Source of the DNA: Planctomycetota bacterium
GTDB taxonomy: Bacteria > Planctomycetota > JAJSAM01
Assembly (NCBI GenBank): GCA_024274785.1
Contig: JAJSAM010000005.1
Span: 1 to 64,000, forward strand
Direction of reading: 5' to 3'
Length of the DNA stretch: 64,000 bases
A program made the translations under genes and the position numbers. A model generated the notes under the pieces. The model searched no databases. It was given only the letters and a program-made list of their open reading frames with translations, and was not told where the DNA came from. This document shows, piece by piece, positions 15,679 to 25,438 of the stretch. Position 1 is the first letter of the stretch. Each line of letters opens with the position of its first letter.

Positions 15679-16931
15679 CTTAGCTTCGCCATCTCCTCCG
15701 CGGCCACCTCGGCGAACGAGGTCCCCGGGAACTTGTCGATGATCTCCTGGTACCTGGCCTTCGCCTTGTCGTTCATCCCGTTCTTCGCGAACGACCGGGC
15801 CATGGACAGCCAGCCCTTGCAGTACTTCGCCGCGGACTGCTCGCGCGCCACGGCCATCTTCTCCTCGTCGGCGCGCAGGGCTTTCGCCGCCGCCGCGGCC
15901 TTGTCTCCCAGCGGCGAGCCCTCGTACTTCTTCGCCACCCCGTCGAGAGCCTTCAATCCCTTGGCATACTGGCCTTTCTCGATGTCACCCAGCGCCTTCA
16001 GGAGCGCCTTCTCGGCCTCGTGGCGCGCCTTGATCTCTGCAAGGACCGCCTTGACCTCGGGCTTGCGTTTCAACTGCGCGAGCTTCTTCTTCGCCGCCCT
16101 GGCGAGGTCGGTCCCCGCGAAGGCCTTCTGCATGTCCTCGAGCAAGACCACCGCACCGGTCGGGTCGGTGGCAACCAGCTCGTCGGCTCGGGCCAGGCTC
16201 TCCTCGCCCTGATTCACGATCGTGTCGCGGATCTCCTTCGCGCCGTCCGCGATGGTGGTGCGGTCATTCTTCTTCAGCACTTCCTCCGCCAGCTTCAGCG
16301 CTTCTCGGAGGTTGCCCGCCTTCCAGGCCTTCCGGGCTTTCTCGACCTTCTCCTTCAGCTCGACGTACTCGTCCTCGGAGAGCCCCTTTCCGAACTGGTT
16401 CGTGATGGCGTTCAGGGCGGCGGCCAGCGCCGTGGCCGGGACGACGCCGAAGCCACCCTCCTTCGTTCCGTTCACGATCTGGGCGATGACCTTGCCATTG
16501 CCGTCGATCACGAACTGGAACGGGATCTTGGTATCGCCGGCGCTGTTGGTGTTCAGGTCGACGTAGCTCACCCGCACCTCGTTCCAGGCGTGCCTCGCGT
16601 CCTTCACGGCGACACCCGGCAGGCCCTGGACCGTCGGCTCCGGCCTCCCGTCGATCTCGATTCTGTTCGACCCGGCGATGGGGCTCGGGTTCGCGAAGAG
16701 ACAGACGAAGTTCTTCGCGGCTTTGATGAAGGCGGGATCGTTCAGGGCGGCGATCTGCGCCTCGTTGTCGGGCTCGCCGCTCACGGCCTCACAGATGAAG
16801 ATCATGGCCCCCCGCTCCCTGGCCTGCGCCAGGGCATCCTTGAGGGTGCGGGCCCACTTGAGTCCGCCGGCGGCGTTGGCCGCACCGGCAAGGAGGGCGA
16901 TGGCGACGAGGGAGAGGGCGATGCGCTTCAT
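15675..16931 (-). CDS. secreted thioredoxin-fold protein with helical repeat C-terminus
   Basis: A 418-residue protein with a signal peptide (residues 1-20, cleavage ANA|AG). Residues about 25-175 have a thioredoxin-like pattern (LKDALAQARERGAMIFICEA, then PFQFVIDGNGKVIAQIVNG) but no CxxC, so redox activity is not expected. Residues 180-418 are charged helices, ending in a TPR-like SMARSFAKNGMNDKAKARYQ repeat. GGAGG six bases upstream supports the start. It overlaps fmt by four bases, so fmt is probably the second gene of this operon. Confidence 0.72.
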   Translation of the reverse strand: MKRIALSLVAIALLAGAANAAGGLKWARTLKDALAQARERGAMIFICEAVSGEPDNEAQIAALNDPAFIKAAKNFVCLFANPSPIAGSNRIEIDGRPEPTVQGLPGVAVKDARHAWNEVRVSYVDLNTNSAGDTKIPFQFVIDGNGKVIAQIVNGTKEGGFGVVPATALAAALNAITNQFGKGLSEDEYVELKEKVEKARKAWKAGNLREALKLAEEVLKKNDRTTIADGAKEIRDTIVNQGEESLARADELVATDPTGAVVLLEDMQKAFAGTDLARAAKKKLAQLKRKPEVKAVLAEIKARHEAEKALLKALGDIEKGQYAKGLKALDGVAKKYEGSPLGDKAAAAAKALRADEEKMAVAREQSAAKYCKGWLSMARSFAKNGMNDKAKARYQEIIDKFPGTSFAEVAAEEMAKLR

Positions 16932-17214
16932 GACGGTCCTCCGGGGATCGAACGGTGTGCGACCGGCTACGCTACCATCCCCTCATTCGGCCTGCAAGCC
17001 GGTCAGTCGACTCGGCACAGCCACGTCAGGACCCGGTCTCCAGGCCGGCAGCGGCCACTCGGATGCCGTGAGGGCCTGATTGTGGTCGGGAAGAACTCCG
17101 AGAAGCGGGACCTGAAAATCGGCTCCGGGCAGGATTGATTCTTCTCCTTGACAGACATGACAGAGAAACAGACCCTGTTACAGGAGAAACGCATTGAACG
17201 CGAAGGAGAGCAAC

Positions 17215-18582
17215 ATGATGAAGTGTTTTTCTGCACTCATCCTCGCGGTGGTCGCCGTGGGGTGCGGGGGGGGCAGTTCCACATCACTCTACGTCGGTGG
17301 GACATGGAGTGTCTCCGTTGCGGAATCTCCGGGCGTGGTCCTCCCGGGAGGACTCCTCAATGCCGGGGACGGTGCCGAGGTGTTCCCGATGACGCAAAGC
17401 GGTCAGGTAATCTCCGCCTCATTCACAGACTCGGCGGGCAACTTCGTGTCGATCGACGGCCGTGGGGACTGCGGCGGCATCTCGGGCGAGTGGTCCCTCT
17501 CACAGCCGGGAGTTGCTGCCGCCGGGAAAGTGTATGCATCCAACACCGACAGTAACACCGTCGCAGTCATCGATCTGGAGACCGGACTGGAGACAGCGAC
17601 CATCCCGGTCGGCAGTGAACCCCGCGGGCTCGCACGCACACCGGACGGCTCACTCGTTTTTGTCCCGAATCGTTTCAGCAACAGCGTCAGCGTGATCGAC
17701 ACGGCCACGGATCTCGTGACGAGCACGATCTCTCTCTCCGGTGGCGCAGAGCCCTATGCCTGCGAAGTCACACCCGACGGCGCCCGGGTCTACGTCGTGA
17801 ACAAGAGTGGCAACTCCGCAAGCGATGTCTCCGTCATCGACGTCACTACACTCCTGGAGACCACGGTAATCCCACTGACCGGCACAGGGCCCGAGGGCCT
17901 CGCCATCTCACCCGACGGCGCATTCGTCTACGTGATCAATCGCAGCTCGGCCACCGTCGACATCATCTCCACCGCGTCCGACACCGTCGTCGCTTCCGGG
18001 ATCGACGCACCAGGTTCCCCACGAGACGCAGTCTTCACTCCGAACGGGGAGAAGGTCTATGTCGTCGGTGAGGGCGGGCTCGCGGTCTTGCCGGGAGACG
18101 GCACCGTCCCGGGATCGGTTCCCATGATCCCGGAAGCATCCGGCCGTGACGTGGCGGTGGCGGCTGACGGAGCGAGGGTGTATGTGGCGGGAGGACCGTG
18201 GGACGCGACCATCACAGCTGTGGATACGTCCTCGGACACTATCGCCGGAACTGCGAACCTGTCGACGGGTGGAGCCTACGGAATCGACATTCTTGGATCG
18301 GCTACCGCTTACGTCTCCAATGACGGCAACACGATCGCGATCGTCGACCTCTCTACCTTGAGCGAGACCGGAACGATCTCGCTTGCCGGCTCGTCGACGA
18401 AGCAGTTGAAGGTCATCTCCTCCCCGGGAGATGCATCACGAATCCTGAGCGGCACTCTCGCCGGCACGGCCATGGTCGCTCCGGGCGGTCGTGTCGTCAC
18501 CGGAGAGTTCCGGATCTCCGATGACAGTGACGGAAGCGCGAACGGAATCAGCCTGGAGTTCCGGGCCGTTATCTCGCGCTGA
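17215..18582 (+). CDS. YVTN/YncE-type beta-propeller lipoprotein
   Basis: A 455-residue protein with a lipoprotein signal ending in AVVAVGC, the acylated Cys near residue 17, followed by GGGSS. From about residue 105 it has repeated blades of the kind VYASNTDSNTVAVIDLETG, VFVPNRFSNSVSVIDTATD and VYVVNKSG..VSVIDVTT, typical of seven-bladed YVTN propellers. The ATG at 17215 is preferred over a TTG seven codons upstream because AAGGAG sits six bases before it. Likely anchored in the outer or cytoplasmic membrane. Such proteins often act in binding or surface roles; no ligand can be inferred. Confidence 0.82.
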   Translation: MMKCFSALILAVVAVGCGGGSSTSLYVGGTWSVSVAESPGVVLPGGLLNAGDGAEVFPMTQSGQVISASFTDSAGNFVSIDGRGDCGGISGEWSLSQPGVAAAGKVYASNTDSNTVAVIDLETGLETATIPVGSEPRGLARTPDGSLVFVPNRFSNSVSVIDTATDLVTSTISLSGGAEPYACEVTPDGARVYVVNKSGNSASDVSVIDVTTLLETTVIPLTGTGPEGLAISPDGAFVYVINRSSATVDIISTASDTVVASGIDAPGSPRDAVFTPNGEKVYVVGEGGLAVLPGDGTVPGSVPMIPEASGRDVAVAADGARVYVAGGPWDATITAVDTSSDTIAGTANLSTGGAYGIDILGSATAYVSNDGNTIAIVDLSTLSETGTISLAGSSTKQLKVISSPGDASRILSGTLAGTAMVAPGGRVVTGEFRISDDSDGSANGISLEFRAVISR

Positions 18583-18657
18583 GACAGGATGCGAACGCCG
18601 GGCCCTGCAACAGCTCCGGCAGTGGCGCGGCAGTTCTTCCCGAACGGGCCCTTGCGC

Positions 18658-19530
18658 CTACTTGACGGAGCCCGGGGCGACTCGGTCGGAAGGATCCTGG
18701 CCGGCCTGGAACTCGACATCGATCCGGCCGAACGGCCGTTCCTGCCAGGCTCGCACCTTCCGCTGCCTGATGAGCTCCAGCAGTGCGAGGAAGATGCCCG
18801 CGATCCGGGGCCTCTCGGTGGTGTGGGAGAAGAGCTCCGCGAACGGGATGCGCTTGATCTCGGTGAGCCGGGTGACGATCTCTTCCATGTGCGTCTCGAT
18901 CGGCACGTCGTCGTAGCGGATCTCGGAAGTCCGGCCCTCCCCGATGTCCTTCATGATGTCGTGGAAAGCGAGCGCCAGGTCCAGAACGGACACGTCGGCG
19001 AGCGGCACCTCATCCAGCGGCACACCCGCCTGCTCGGGCTGACGACCCGGCGGAAAACGCAACGCCCAGTGCTCGGCGCGAGTGCGGAGGTTTTCGGAAA
19101 CCTCCTTGTACCGCCGGTACTCGAGCAGCATCTGCACGAGCTCGAAGCGGGGGTCCAGCTCCTCGTCCTCGAGCGGATCCTCGCGCGGCAGCAGCGACCG
19201 CGACTTGATCTGCATCAGGAGCGAGGCCATCACCAGGAACTCCCCGGCCTGGTCGAGGTCGAGGGATTCGAGAGTCCCGAGCACTTCGAGGTAGCGGTCG
19301 AGGATCAGCGCGATGGGGATGTCGTGCACATCCACCTCTTCCTCGCGGATGAGGAAGAGCAGCAGTTCCAGCGGGCCGGAGTAGCGCTCCAGCTCCACGC
19401 GATGGTCTTTGCCGATGGAGGACACGGTCGGCGCATGATACCTCCGGTCGGCGCTGCCGCGGCACGAGATCGAGGACGAGGTCGTCCGGGTCCCCGCTGA
19501 GTTGTCCGCCATCCGCCCCCGGTTCGCCAT
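18658..19530 (-). CDS. scpA: segregation and condensation protein A
   Basis: A 290-residue ScpA kleisin, which bridges the SMC head domains with ScpB in chromosome condensation. The conserved N-terminal SMC-binding region starts at residue 45 (VELERYSGPLELLLFLIREE, then VDVHDIPIALILDRYLE). FLVMASLLMQIKSRSLLP follows. The C-terminal winged-helix part (FLALLELIRQRKVRAWQ) is intact. The first 40 residues are low-complexity and the start is uncertain; an ATG six codons downstream (19512) is an alternative. scpB is not adjacent, which is unusual. Confidence 0.88.
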   Translation of the reverse strand: MANRGRMADNSAGTRTTSSSISCRGSADRRYHAPTVSSIGKDHRVELERYSGPLELLLFLIREEEVDVHDIPIALILDRYLEVLGTLESLDLDQAGEFLVMASLLMQIKSRSLLPREDPLEDEELDPRFELVQMLLEYRRYKEVSENLRTRAEHWALRFPPGRQPEQAGVPLDEVPLADVSVLDLALAFHDIMKDIGEGRTSEIRYDDVPIETHMEEIVTRLTEIKRIPFAELFSHTTERPRIAGIFLALLELIRQRKVRAWQERPFGRIDVEFQAGQDPSDRVAPGSVK

Positions 19531-19577
19531 GTCGAATTCCGACCGGATGTCGGACCGGACCCCAGTATGCTCGGGCC

Positions 19578-21098
19578 GTGCGCATCTCGACCCGCCTCTT
19601 CCTCTATGTGCTCGGTTTCATCGTCGTCTTCGGCGTCACCGTGGGCTACGTCTCGGTGCGCGACGAGCGGAACCACCTGCTGTCCGAGAGCCGGTCGCGG
19701 GCGTGGCTCTTCGCGCGCACAGTGGCGGCGGTCCTCAAGCATTACCATCCCCTCGGTCCCGCCGTTGACATGGAGACGATCCTGGCCGAGGTGGCCTCGG
19801 ACGATCCGGCCACGGTGCCCATCCTCCGGCTCTACGGTCCGGACGGCTCTCCGCTCACGTTCACCTGCGAATCCTGCCAGACCCTGCCTCCGATCCCCCA
19901 TCCCACCATCGTTCCGGAAGAACTTTCCCCGGCAGGGCGGGAGGCCACCGTGACGCAGGGACGGGATAACTACTTTCAGGTGCTGCTGCCGGTCCTGGAT
20001 GCCGACGGTTCTTTCCAGGGAGCCGTGGAGGTCATCCTGCCCCTGCGATACGTGGGCCGGGCCACCGCCGCGGCGGTCCGTCGGTTCCTCCTGTTCGGTT
20101 CCGTGGGATTTGCCGCCCTGGGCGTCGTTCTCCTCCTCCTCGCCCGCTGGGGAATCGCGGCTCCCCTGATGCGGCTCCAGGAGGCCGCGCGCGGTCTCGG
20201 CGCCGGAGATCTGTCCCTTCGCCTGAAACCGAGCGGGGTGGCCGACATCGATGAGCTGATCGCCGAACTGAACCGCATGGCCGAGGGCATCGAGGAGCAA
20301 CACCTGCGGCGGGAGCAGGATCATCGCCGCCGATTCGATCTCGAGCGCGGCCTCCGCCACGCGGAGAAGCTCGCCTCCATCGGCCAGCTCACTTCCGGCC
20401 TGGCCCATGAACTCGGCACCCCGCTCAACGTGATCGGCGGCCGGACCGAGCAGATCCTCGGCAGACTCGCGCCCGACGACCCCTCGCGAAAACCTCTCGA
20501 GGCCGTGCTCCATCAGACCGAGCACATCGCGGGAATCCTCAACCGCCTCCTGTCCTTTTCGCGCAAGGGACGGGGCGACTTCGCCGAGTTCGACCTTTGC
20601 GCGGTGGTGAGAGAGGCCTTCTCCCTCTGCCGACTTCGCTCGAAGAGAGCAGAGGGGGAAGTCGCCCTTTCGACAAACCTCGATAAGACCACCCTTTCGC
20701 TGGCGGGCGACGCGGATGCCATCGGCCAGCTCTTCGTCAACCTCATGCTCAACTCCTTCCAGGCCATGCGGGGCGACGGCATCGTCCGGGTGACCGCTTC
20801 CATCGGAACGGACGATCGCGTGCAGATCGTCTACGAGGACACCGGGCCGGGGATCCCGGCAGAGGACCGTCTGCGGATCTTCGACCCCTTCTTCACCACC
20901 AAGGAAGTCGGTGAGGGCACCGGCCTTGGCCTTTACATCGTGGCCAACATCGTGGAAGAGCACCAAGGTGAGATTCACGCCGGGGAGGGGCCGGACGGCG
21001 GCGCCCGGTTCGTCATCACCCTCCCCCGGAAGCCGGTCGAAGGCGGTGTCTGCCGAGATCGGGATGACCCGGCGCCAGCCGAGGGAGGGGGACCGTGA
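19578..21098 (+). CDS. membrane sensor histidine kinase, NtrB-like
   Basis: A 506-residue kinase. Membrane segments at about 8-27 and 168-190 enclose a periplasmic sensor region containing a CESC pair (about residues 97-100). A HAMP domain follows (about 190-245). The H-box is [16 protein letters not shown] (phosphorylated His near residue 280). The ATPase domain shows [10 protein letters not shown] (N box), DTGPGIP (G1), [15 protein letters not shown] (F/G2). The GTG start overlaps nothing upstream. The last four bases overlap the NtrC-type regulator, making a cognate pair. Input signal unknown; the periplasmic CxxC-like pair could sense metal or redox. Confidence 0.88.
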   Translation: MRISTRLFLYVLGFIVVFGVTVGYVSVRDERNHLLSESRSRAWLFARTVAAVLKHYHPLGPAVDMETILAEVASDDPATVPILRLYGPDGSPLTFTCESCQTLPPIPHPTIVPEELSPAGREATVTQGRDNYFQVLLPVLDADGSFQGAVEVILPLRYVGRATAAAVRRFLLFGSVGFAALGVVLLLLARWGIAAPLMRLQEAARGLGAGDLSLRLKPSGVADIDELIAELNRMAEGIEEQHLRREQDHRRRFDLERGLRHAEKLASIGQLTSGLAHELGTPLNVIGGRTEQILGRLAPDDPSRKPLEAVLHQTEHIAGILNRLLSFSRKGRGDFAEFDLCAVVREAFSLCRLRSKRAEGEVALSTNLDKTTLSLAGDADAIGQLFVNLMLNSFQAMRGDGIVRVTASIGTDDRVQIVYEDTGPGIPAEDRLRIFDPFFTTKEVGEGTGLGLYIVANIVEEHQGEIHAGEGPDGGARFVITLPRKPVEGGVCRDRDDPAPAEGGGP

Positions 21099-22447
21099 AC
21101 GCGACAGCGACTCTGCGGATACTCGTGGTGGACGACCATCAGGCCATGCGGGAGTTCCTGCGGGACATCCTGGCGGAGAAAGGCTACCCGGTGGAGACCG
21201 CGGCGGACGGCCCCGCGGCGCTGCGAGCCCTTGAAGGCGGCGGGTTCCACCTGGTGATCTCCGACATCCGCATGCCGGGGATGGATGGCGTGAGCCTGCT
21301 CGATCGGATCAAAGCCGAAGCGGGATTCACTCCATTCGTGATCCTGATCACCGCCTTCGGCGACGTGGACGACACGGTCCGCCTCCTGAATCGGGGCGCC
21401 TACGACTACGTGATCAAGCCTTTCAAACTGGAACAGATCCTGATTGCGGTTCGCCGGGCGGAGCGAGAGCTGGGCCTGCGGAGGCGGGTGGAGGAGCTCG
21501 AGGGCCGCACCGCCGTGGAGCGCTCATTCCACGGGATCCTGGGGAAGAGCCCGGCCATGGAGCGGATCTTCTCGATCATCGAAAAGGTGGCTCCGGCCGA
21601 CGGGAGCGTCCTGATCGAGGGGGAGACCGGCACCGGCAAGGAACTCGTCGCCCGGGCGCTCCACCTGGCTTCGCCCCGGGCGGAGCGGCCCTTCGTTGCG
21701 GTCAATTGCGCATCGATCCCCGAAGGTCTTCTCGAAAGCGAGCTGTTCGGCCACGTGCGAGGCGCGTTCACCGGCGCGGAGCAGGACAAGAAGGGGCTCT
21801 TCCTCGAGGCCGACGGAGGCACGCTGTTTCTCGACGAAATCGGCGAGCTGCCCCCCGGTCTGCAGGCAAAGCTGCTCCGGGCCATCCAGGAGAAGCAGGT
21901 CAAGCCCGTGGGCGACAACCGGCAAATCCCCTTCGATGTGCGCATCGTCACCGCCACGAACCGGAACCTCCTGCACGAGGCGCGGGACGGCCGGTTCCGG
22001 GAGGACATCTACTACCGGTTGAGCACCTTCCGCCTGAAGGTTCCCCCCCTGCGGGAGCGGCGCGAGGACATCCCCATCCTGACGCAGGAGTTTGCCCTTC
22101 GCCACGGAAGCAGGGGGAGGGAAATCGTCTTTTCGCCGGAGGTTCTCCGGGCCTTTTTCGACCACGGCTGGCCGGGCAACGTCCGCGAGCTCGAGAGCGC
22201 GGTCGAACGCTGCCTTTACGTGTGTGAGGGCGGAGTGGTGCGGCTCTGCGATCTGCCGGAGGAGATGTTCCAGGATCTCCGCCCCCGGGAGGAGTTTCGC
22301 TGGACCGGAATCCGCCCGCTCGAGGTGGTGGAGCGCGAGTACATCCGCTACGTTCTCGACCGCTGCGGGGGCAACAAGGTCCAGGCGGCCCAGCTCCTTC
22401 GCGTCAACCGGAAGACCATCCAGCGAAAACTCTCCGAGGAGAGCTGA
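21095..22447 (+). CDS. NtrC-family sigma54-dependent response regulator
   Basis: A 450-residue activator. The receiver domain (residues 1-120) has the acidic pair VVDDHQ and phosphoacceptor LVISDIRMPGMDG. The AAA+ domain (about 145-375) has Walker A GETGTGKE, the sigma54-contacting GAFTGA loop, and Walker B GGTLFLDEIGELPP. A Fis-type HTH ends the protein (CGGNKVQAAQLLRVNRKTIQ). It should activate sigma54 promoters when phosphorylated by the kinase encoded just upstream. An 18-bp hairpin terminator lies 108 bases downstream. The target promoter was not identified. Confidence 0.93.
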   Translation: MNATATLRILVVDDHQAMREFLRDILAEKGYPVETAADGPAALRALEGGGFHLVISDIRMPGMDGVSLLDRIKAEAGFTPFVILITAFGDVDDTVRLLNRGAYDYVIKPFKLEQILIAVRRAERELGLRRRVEELEGRTAVERSFHGILGKSPAMERIFSIIEKVAPADGSVLIEGETGTGKELVARALHLASPRAERPFVAVNCASIPEGLLESELFGHVRGAFTGAEQDKKGLFLEADGGTLFLDEIGELPPGLQAKLLRAIQEKQVKPVGDNRQIPFDVRIVTATNRNLLHEARDGRFREDIYYRLSTFRLKVPPLRERREDIPILTQEFALRHGSRGREIVFSPEVLRAFFDHGWPGNVRELESAVERCLYVCEGGVVRLCDLPEEMFQDLRPREEFRWTGIRPLEVVEREYIRYVLDRCGGNKVQAAQLLRVNRKTIQRKLSEES

Positions 22448-22554
22448 CCCTGCGGAACTTCAGGAAAGTGCATACGTGGCGTCGAGCTGAACATAGGCCG
22501 AACATAACGGGGGGGGGCACCGATGCCTCTGACCGCCCGAAGTTCTCCCCACCA

Positions 22555-22601
22555 GCCTTTCCGCCCTGCCCCTCGCACCACCGGGGGCAGGGCGGAAAGG
22601 C
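22555..22601 (+). terminator. 18-bp perfect hairpin terminator
   Basis: GCCTTTCCGCCCTGCCCC at 22555-22572 pairs perfectly with 22584-22601 across an 11-base loop. It lies 108 bases after the regulator stop codon and ends the two-component operon. No T-tract follows. Confidence 0.75.
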
Positions 22602-23016
22602 GTCGAACCCGCCTGGGGCCCACGCTGCTGCGGTCGCTCCTCTTCGCTGAACCAAAGCGGTCGACCAAGTACTGGAGAGCACAGCACTTGCACCGATTGT
22701 GGCCACCAACGGCAGTACCCGGCACTGTCAGCCACCGCGCGAATGTGACACGCCGTAAGCAGTTTCCGGAAGAACCGACTCCACCGGCTCCTCCGCCCCG
22801 CCTGCGACAAATTGTCGCAGGTGGCCCTATCTGCCGCAGCGGCGCCTCCCGGCCACGATCAGTATCCGCCCGGGGTCGCCGATCTAACTAACTACCATAC
22901 AATAACTTACAACCTTCCCACCCGATCGGAGCCCCTCGGCACGCATCCTGCAAGACACACCTCATCCCGAACAGAATGCAAAGGCCGGCTTCCTCCTCTC
23001 GACCCCACAGGACGTC
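22602..23016. other. intergenic leader region of the ccm operon
   Basis: 415 bases without a gene between the terminator and ccmE. It contains a 21-base palindrome at 22801-22821 and an AT-rich patch at 22885-22910 (ACTACCATACAATAAC), in which TACAAT could be a -10 element, though no good -35 is spaced correctly. Probably holds the ccm promoter. Confidence 0.45.
22801..22821. promoter_or_regulatory. 21-base palindrome, candidate operator
   Basis: CCTGCGACAA-A-TTGTCGCAGG is a perfect 10-base inverted repeat around one central base, 195 bases upstream of ccmE. The two-turn symmetry suits a dimeric regulator binding site. It could also form a hairpin in RNA, but the one-base loop makes that less favourable. 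Regulator unknown. Confidence 0.5.
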
Positions 23017-23436
23017 ATGAAAAAGAACTCACGCAAAATGCTCATCGGCGTGCTGCTGGTCGCCGCGGGAGTCGCGTTCCTCCTCTATCGAGGCATCGCC
23101 ACCACCAGTACCTACTACCTCACCGTGGCCGAACTCACGGGGGAGGTTACCGGGCCCCCGATCTCGGATCAGGACTACGTGCGAGTGGGCGGCGAGGTGG
23201 TGGAGGGAAGCATCGACTACGACCAGAAAGCTCTCATCCTCCGGTTCGCCATTCGGGACCAGGAGGGTTCCGACGGGACCCTCAAGGTGCGCTACGACGG
23301 CCCCCGGCCGGACGCTTTCGCCCCCGACATCGAGGTCCTGGCCGAGGGCACCTACGCCCGGGCGGAGGGCGTCTTCCGCGCCCAGAACCTGCTCGTGAAA
23401 TGCCCATCCAAGTACGAGTCGAAACAGGAGCAGTAG
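23017..23436 (+). CDS. ccmE: cytochrome c maturation haem chaperone CcmE, Cys variant
   Basis: A 139-residue CcmE with one N-terminal membrane anchor (about 9-27) and a periplasmic OB-fold (YLTVAEL, YVRVGGEVVEGSI, RYDGPRPDAFA, EVLAEGTY). CcmE carries haem from CcmC to CcmF. The usual haem-attaching His of HxxxY is replaced: the C-terminal motif reads LLVKCPSKYE, that is CxxxY. Cys-type CcmE proteins are known from archaea and some sulfate reducers. This is the first gene of the ccm operon; ccmF starts 52 bases downstream. Confidence 0.92.
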   Translation: MKKNSRKMLIGVLLVAAGVAFLLYRGIATTSTYYLTVAELTGEVTGPPISDQDYVRVGGEVVEGSIDYDQKALILRFAIRDQEGSDGTLKVRYDGPRPDAFAPDIEVLAEGTYARAEGVFRAQNLLVKCPSKYESKQEQ

Positions 23437-23488
23437 CCACCGCGTCCCCATCCGCACGCTTCGCCACCCGGCACAGAGGAGATCACCG

Positions 23489-25438
23489 TTGGTCACCTTC
23501 GGAACCCTATCCCAGTTCGCGGCCCTCGCCTTCTCCCTTCTGACGATGGCCTGCCTGCTCCTCGGAGTCATGCGCGACGACGGCCGGTGGGTCCAGGCCG
23601 GCCGGCGGTGCCTGGTGAGCGTGGCCGCCTGCGCCACCCTCGCCTCCATCGCCCTCGGCTACCTGTTCCTCTCGAACAACTTCCAGGTGGAGTACGTCGC
23701 CTCGTATTCCGACCGGGCGCTGCCTCTGTTCTACAAGCTCACGGCCTTCTGGGCCGGCCAGAAGGGGTCGCTTCTCTTCTGGGCCTGGGTGCTGTCCCTG
23801 TTCTCGGCGCTGGTGGTCTACAACAATCGCCGGGATCCCGATTCCAGGCTCACTCCCTACGTGTACCTGGTTCTGGGGGGCACCCTGAGTTTCTTCCTCT
23901 TCCTCCTCTGCGTGGTCTCGAGCCCGTTCGATCTGCTCGATTTCGTCCCAAAGGACGGCCAGGGGCTGAACCCCATGCTGCAAAACCCGGGCATGGTGTT
24001 CCATCCCCCCACCCTCTTCCTCGGCTACATCGGTTTCACGGTGCCGTTCGCCTACGCCATCGCCGCCATGACCACCGGCACCACCGACGCGTCCTGGATC
24101 AAGAAGACCCGCGCCTGGAACGTGCTCTCCTGGATCTTCCTCACCGTCGGCATCATCCTCGGCGGCCAGTGGGCCTACGTGGAACTGGGCTGGGGCGGGT
24201 ACTGGGCCTGGGATCCGGTGGAGAACGCCTCCTTCATCCCCTGGCTGGCGTCCACCGCGTTCATCCACACCGCCATCATCCAGGAGCGGCGGGGCATCAT
24301 GAAGGTGTGGAACATGGCGCTCATCCTGCTCACGTTCCTGCTTTGCATCTTCGGCACCTACCTGGTCCGCAGCGGTGTGCTTCAGTCCGTTCATGATTTC
24401 GGCGCCACCGGCCTCGGCGGGTACTTCCTGGCCTTCCTGGCGATCGCCACGATCGGCGGCGTCTACCTCCTGGCGGAGAGTTACCGGCAGTTCAAGACCC
24501 CGAACGCCCTCGAATCGTACCTCTCCCGGGAGAGCACCTTCCTCTTCAACAACGTGATTCTCCTGGCACTGGCATTCGCTACACTGCTCGGCACGGTGTT
24601 CCCCTTCCTCTCCGAGGCGATCACCGGCAACAAGGTCACGGTGGGACAACCTTTCTTCAACCAGGTGAATACGCCGCTGTTCCTGGTGCTCATCGCGATC
24701 ACCGGTGTGTGCCCGCTGATCGGCTGGCGCAAGGCATCCCCGGAAAACCTGCGCAAGAACTTCCTGCGCCCGGCGCTCTTCGCCCTCGCCGCCGCCGTCG
24801 TTCTGTTCGCCAGCGGCATCCGGATGTCCTACGCCCTGCTCAGTTTCACCCTCTGCGCGTTCGTGGCCGGGACCATCCTGCAGGAATTCGTGCTCGCGGT
24901 GCTGTCCCGCAAAGCGGTCACCGGAGAAGCCTCCTGGACCGCGGCGCCCCGGCTCCTGTGGCGCATGCGCCGCCGCTACGGAGGGCACCTGGTGCATCTC
25001 GGCCTGGTGCTCGTCGTCGTCGGGATCACCGGCTCCTCCGCGTTCAAGCTCGAAGCCCAGGGCACCCTGTCGAAGGGCGAGAGCCTCGCCATCGGCGAGT
25101 ATGAACTCAAGTATGAGAACTTCCGCAAGTACGAGAAACTCAACCGCACGATCTACGCGGCGACCCTGGGCGTGTTCACGGACGGCGCCCGGATCGGCTC
25201 CCTGGATGCCGAGCGGCGCTACTACGTGAACGCCAGGCAGCCCACCACCGAAGTCTCCCTGCGTTCGACCCTCAAGGAAGACCTCTACGTCACGATGCCG
25301 GGCATCAGCCGAAACGGCGACATCACCCTCAAGGTGGCGGTCAATCCCCTGCTGGTGTGGATCTGGATCGGCGGCGGATTGATGGTGCTCGGCGGCATCC
25401 TGGCCATCATCCCCAAGCGCCGGAGGGAGACGCCATGA
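23489..25438 (+). CDS. ccmF: cytochrome c haem lyase subunit CcmF
   Basis: A 649-residue multi-spanning membrane protein. The tryptophan-rich haem-handling motif WGGYWAWDPVENASFIPWL lies near residues 233-251, followed by the FIHTAIIQERRG histidine. The large C-terminal periplasmic region (after about residue 510) is typical. CcmF attaches haem from CcmE to apocytochrome CxxCH motifs with CcmH. The start is a TTG with AGGAG upstream. It overlaps ccmH by four bases. Confidence 0.95.
   Translation: MVTFGTLSQFAALAFSLLTMACLLLGVMRDDGRWVQAGRRCLVSVAACATLASIALGYLFLSNNFQVEYVASYSDRALPLFYKLTAFWAGQKGSLLFWAWVLSLFSALVVYNNRRDPDSRLTPYVYLVLGGTLSFFLFLLCVVSSPFDLLDFVPKDGQGLNPMLQNPGMVFHPPTLFLGYIGFTVPFAYAIAAMTTGTTDASWIKKTRAWNVLSWIFLTVGIILGGQWAYVELGWGGYWAWDPVENASFIPWLASTAFIHTAIIQERRGIMKVWNMALILLTFLLCIFGTYLVRSGVLQSVHDFGATGLGGYFLAFLAIATIGGVYLLAESYRQFKTPNALESYLSRESTFLFNNVILLALAFATLLGTVFPFLSEAITGNKVTVGQPFFNQVNTPLFLVLIAITGVCPLIGWRKASPENLRKNFLRPALFALAAAVVLFASGIRMSYALLSFTLCAFVAGTILQEFVLAVLSRKAVTGEASWTAAPRLLWRMRRRYGGHLVHLGLVLVVVGITGSSAFKLEAQGTLSKGESLAIGEYELKYENFRKYEKLNRTIYAATLGVFTDGARIGSLDAERRYYVNARQPTTEVSLRSTLKEDLYVTMPGISRNGDITLKVAVNPLLVWIWIGGGLMVLGGILAIIPKRRRETP

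Noticed and set aside
17148..17181. TTGACA as a promoter for the propeller lipoprotein
   Set aside because: No acceptable -10 hexamer at 16-18 bases; the nearest TGTTAC is 22 bases away.
22448..23016. Sigma54 (-24/-12) promoter near 22675
   Set aside because: GAGCAC-N5-TTGC lacks the GG and the exact GG-N10-GC spacing.
23507..24997. 496-codon minus-strand open frame opposite ccmF
   Set aside because: Mirror of a membrane protein; rich in Glu, Gln, His and Arg with no motif.
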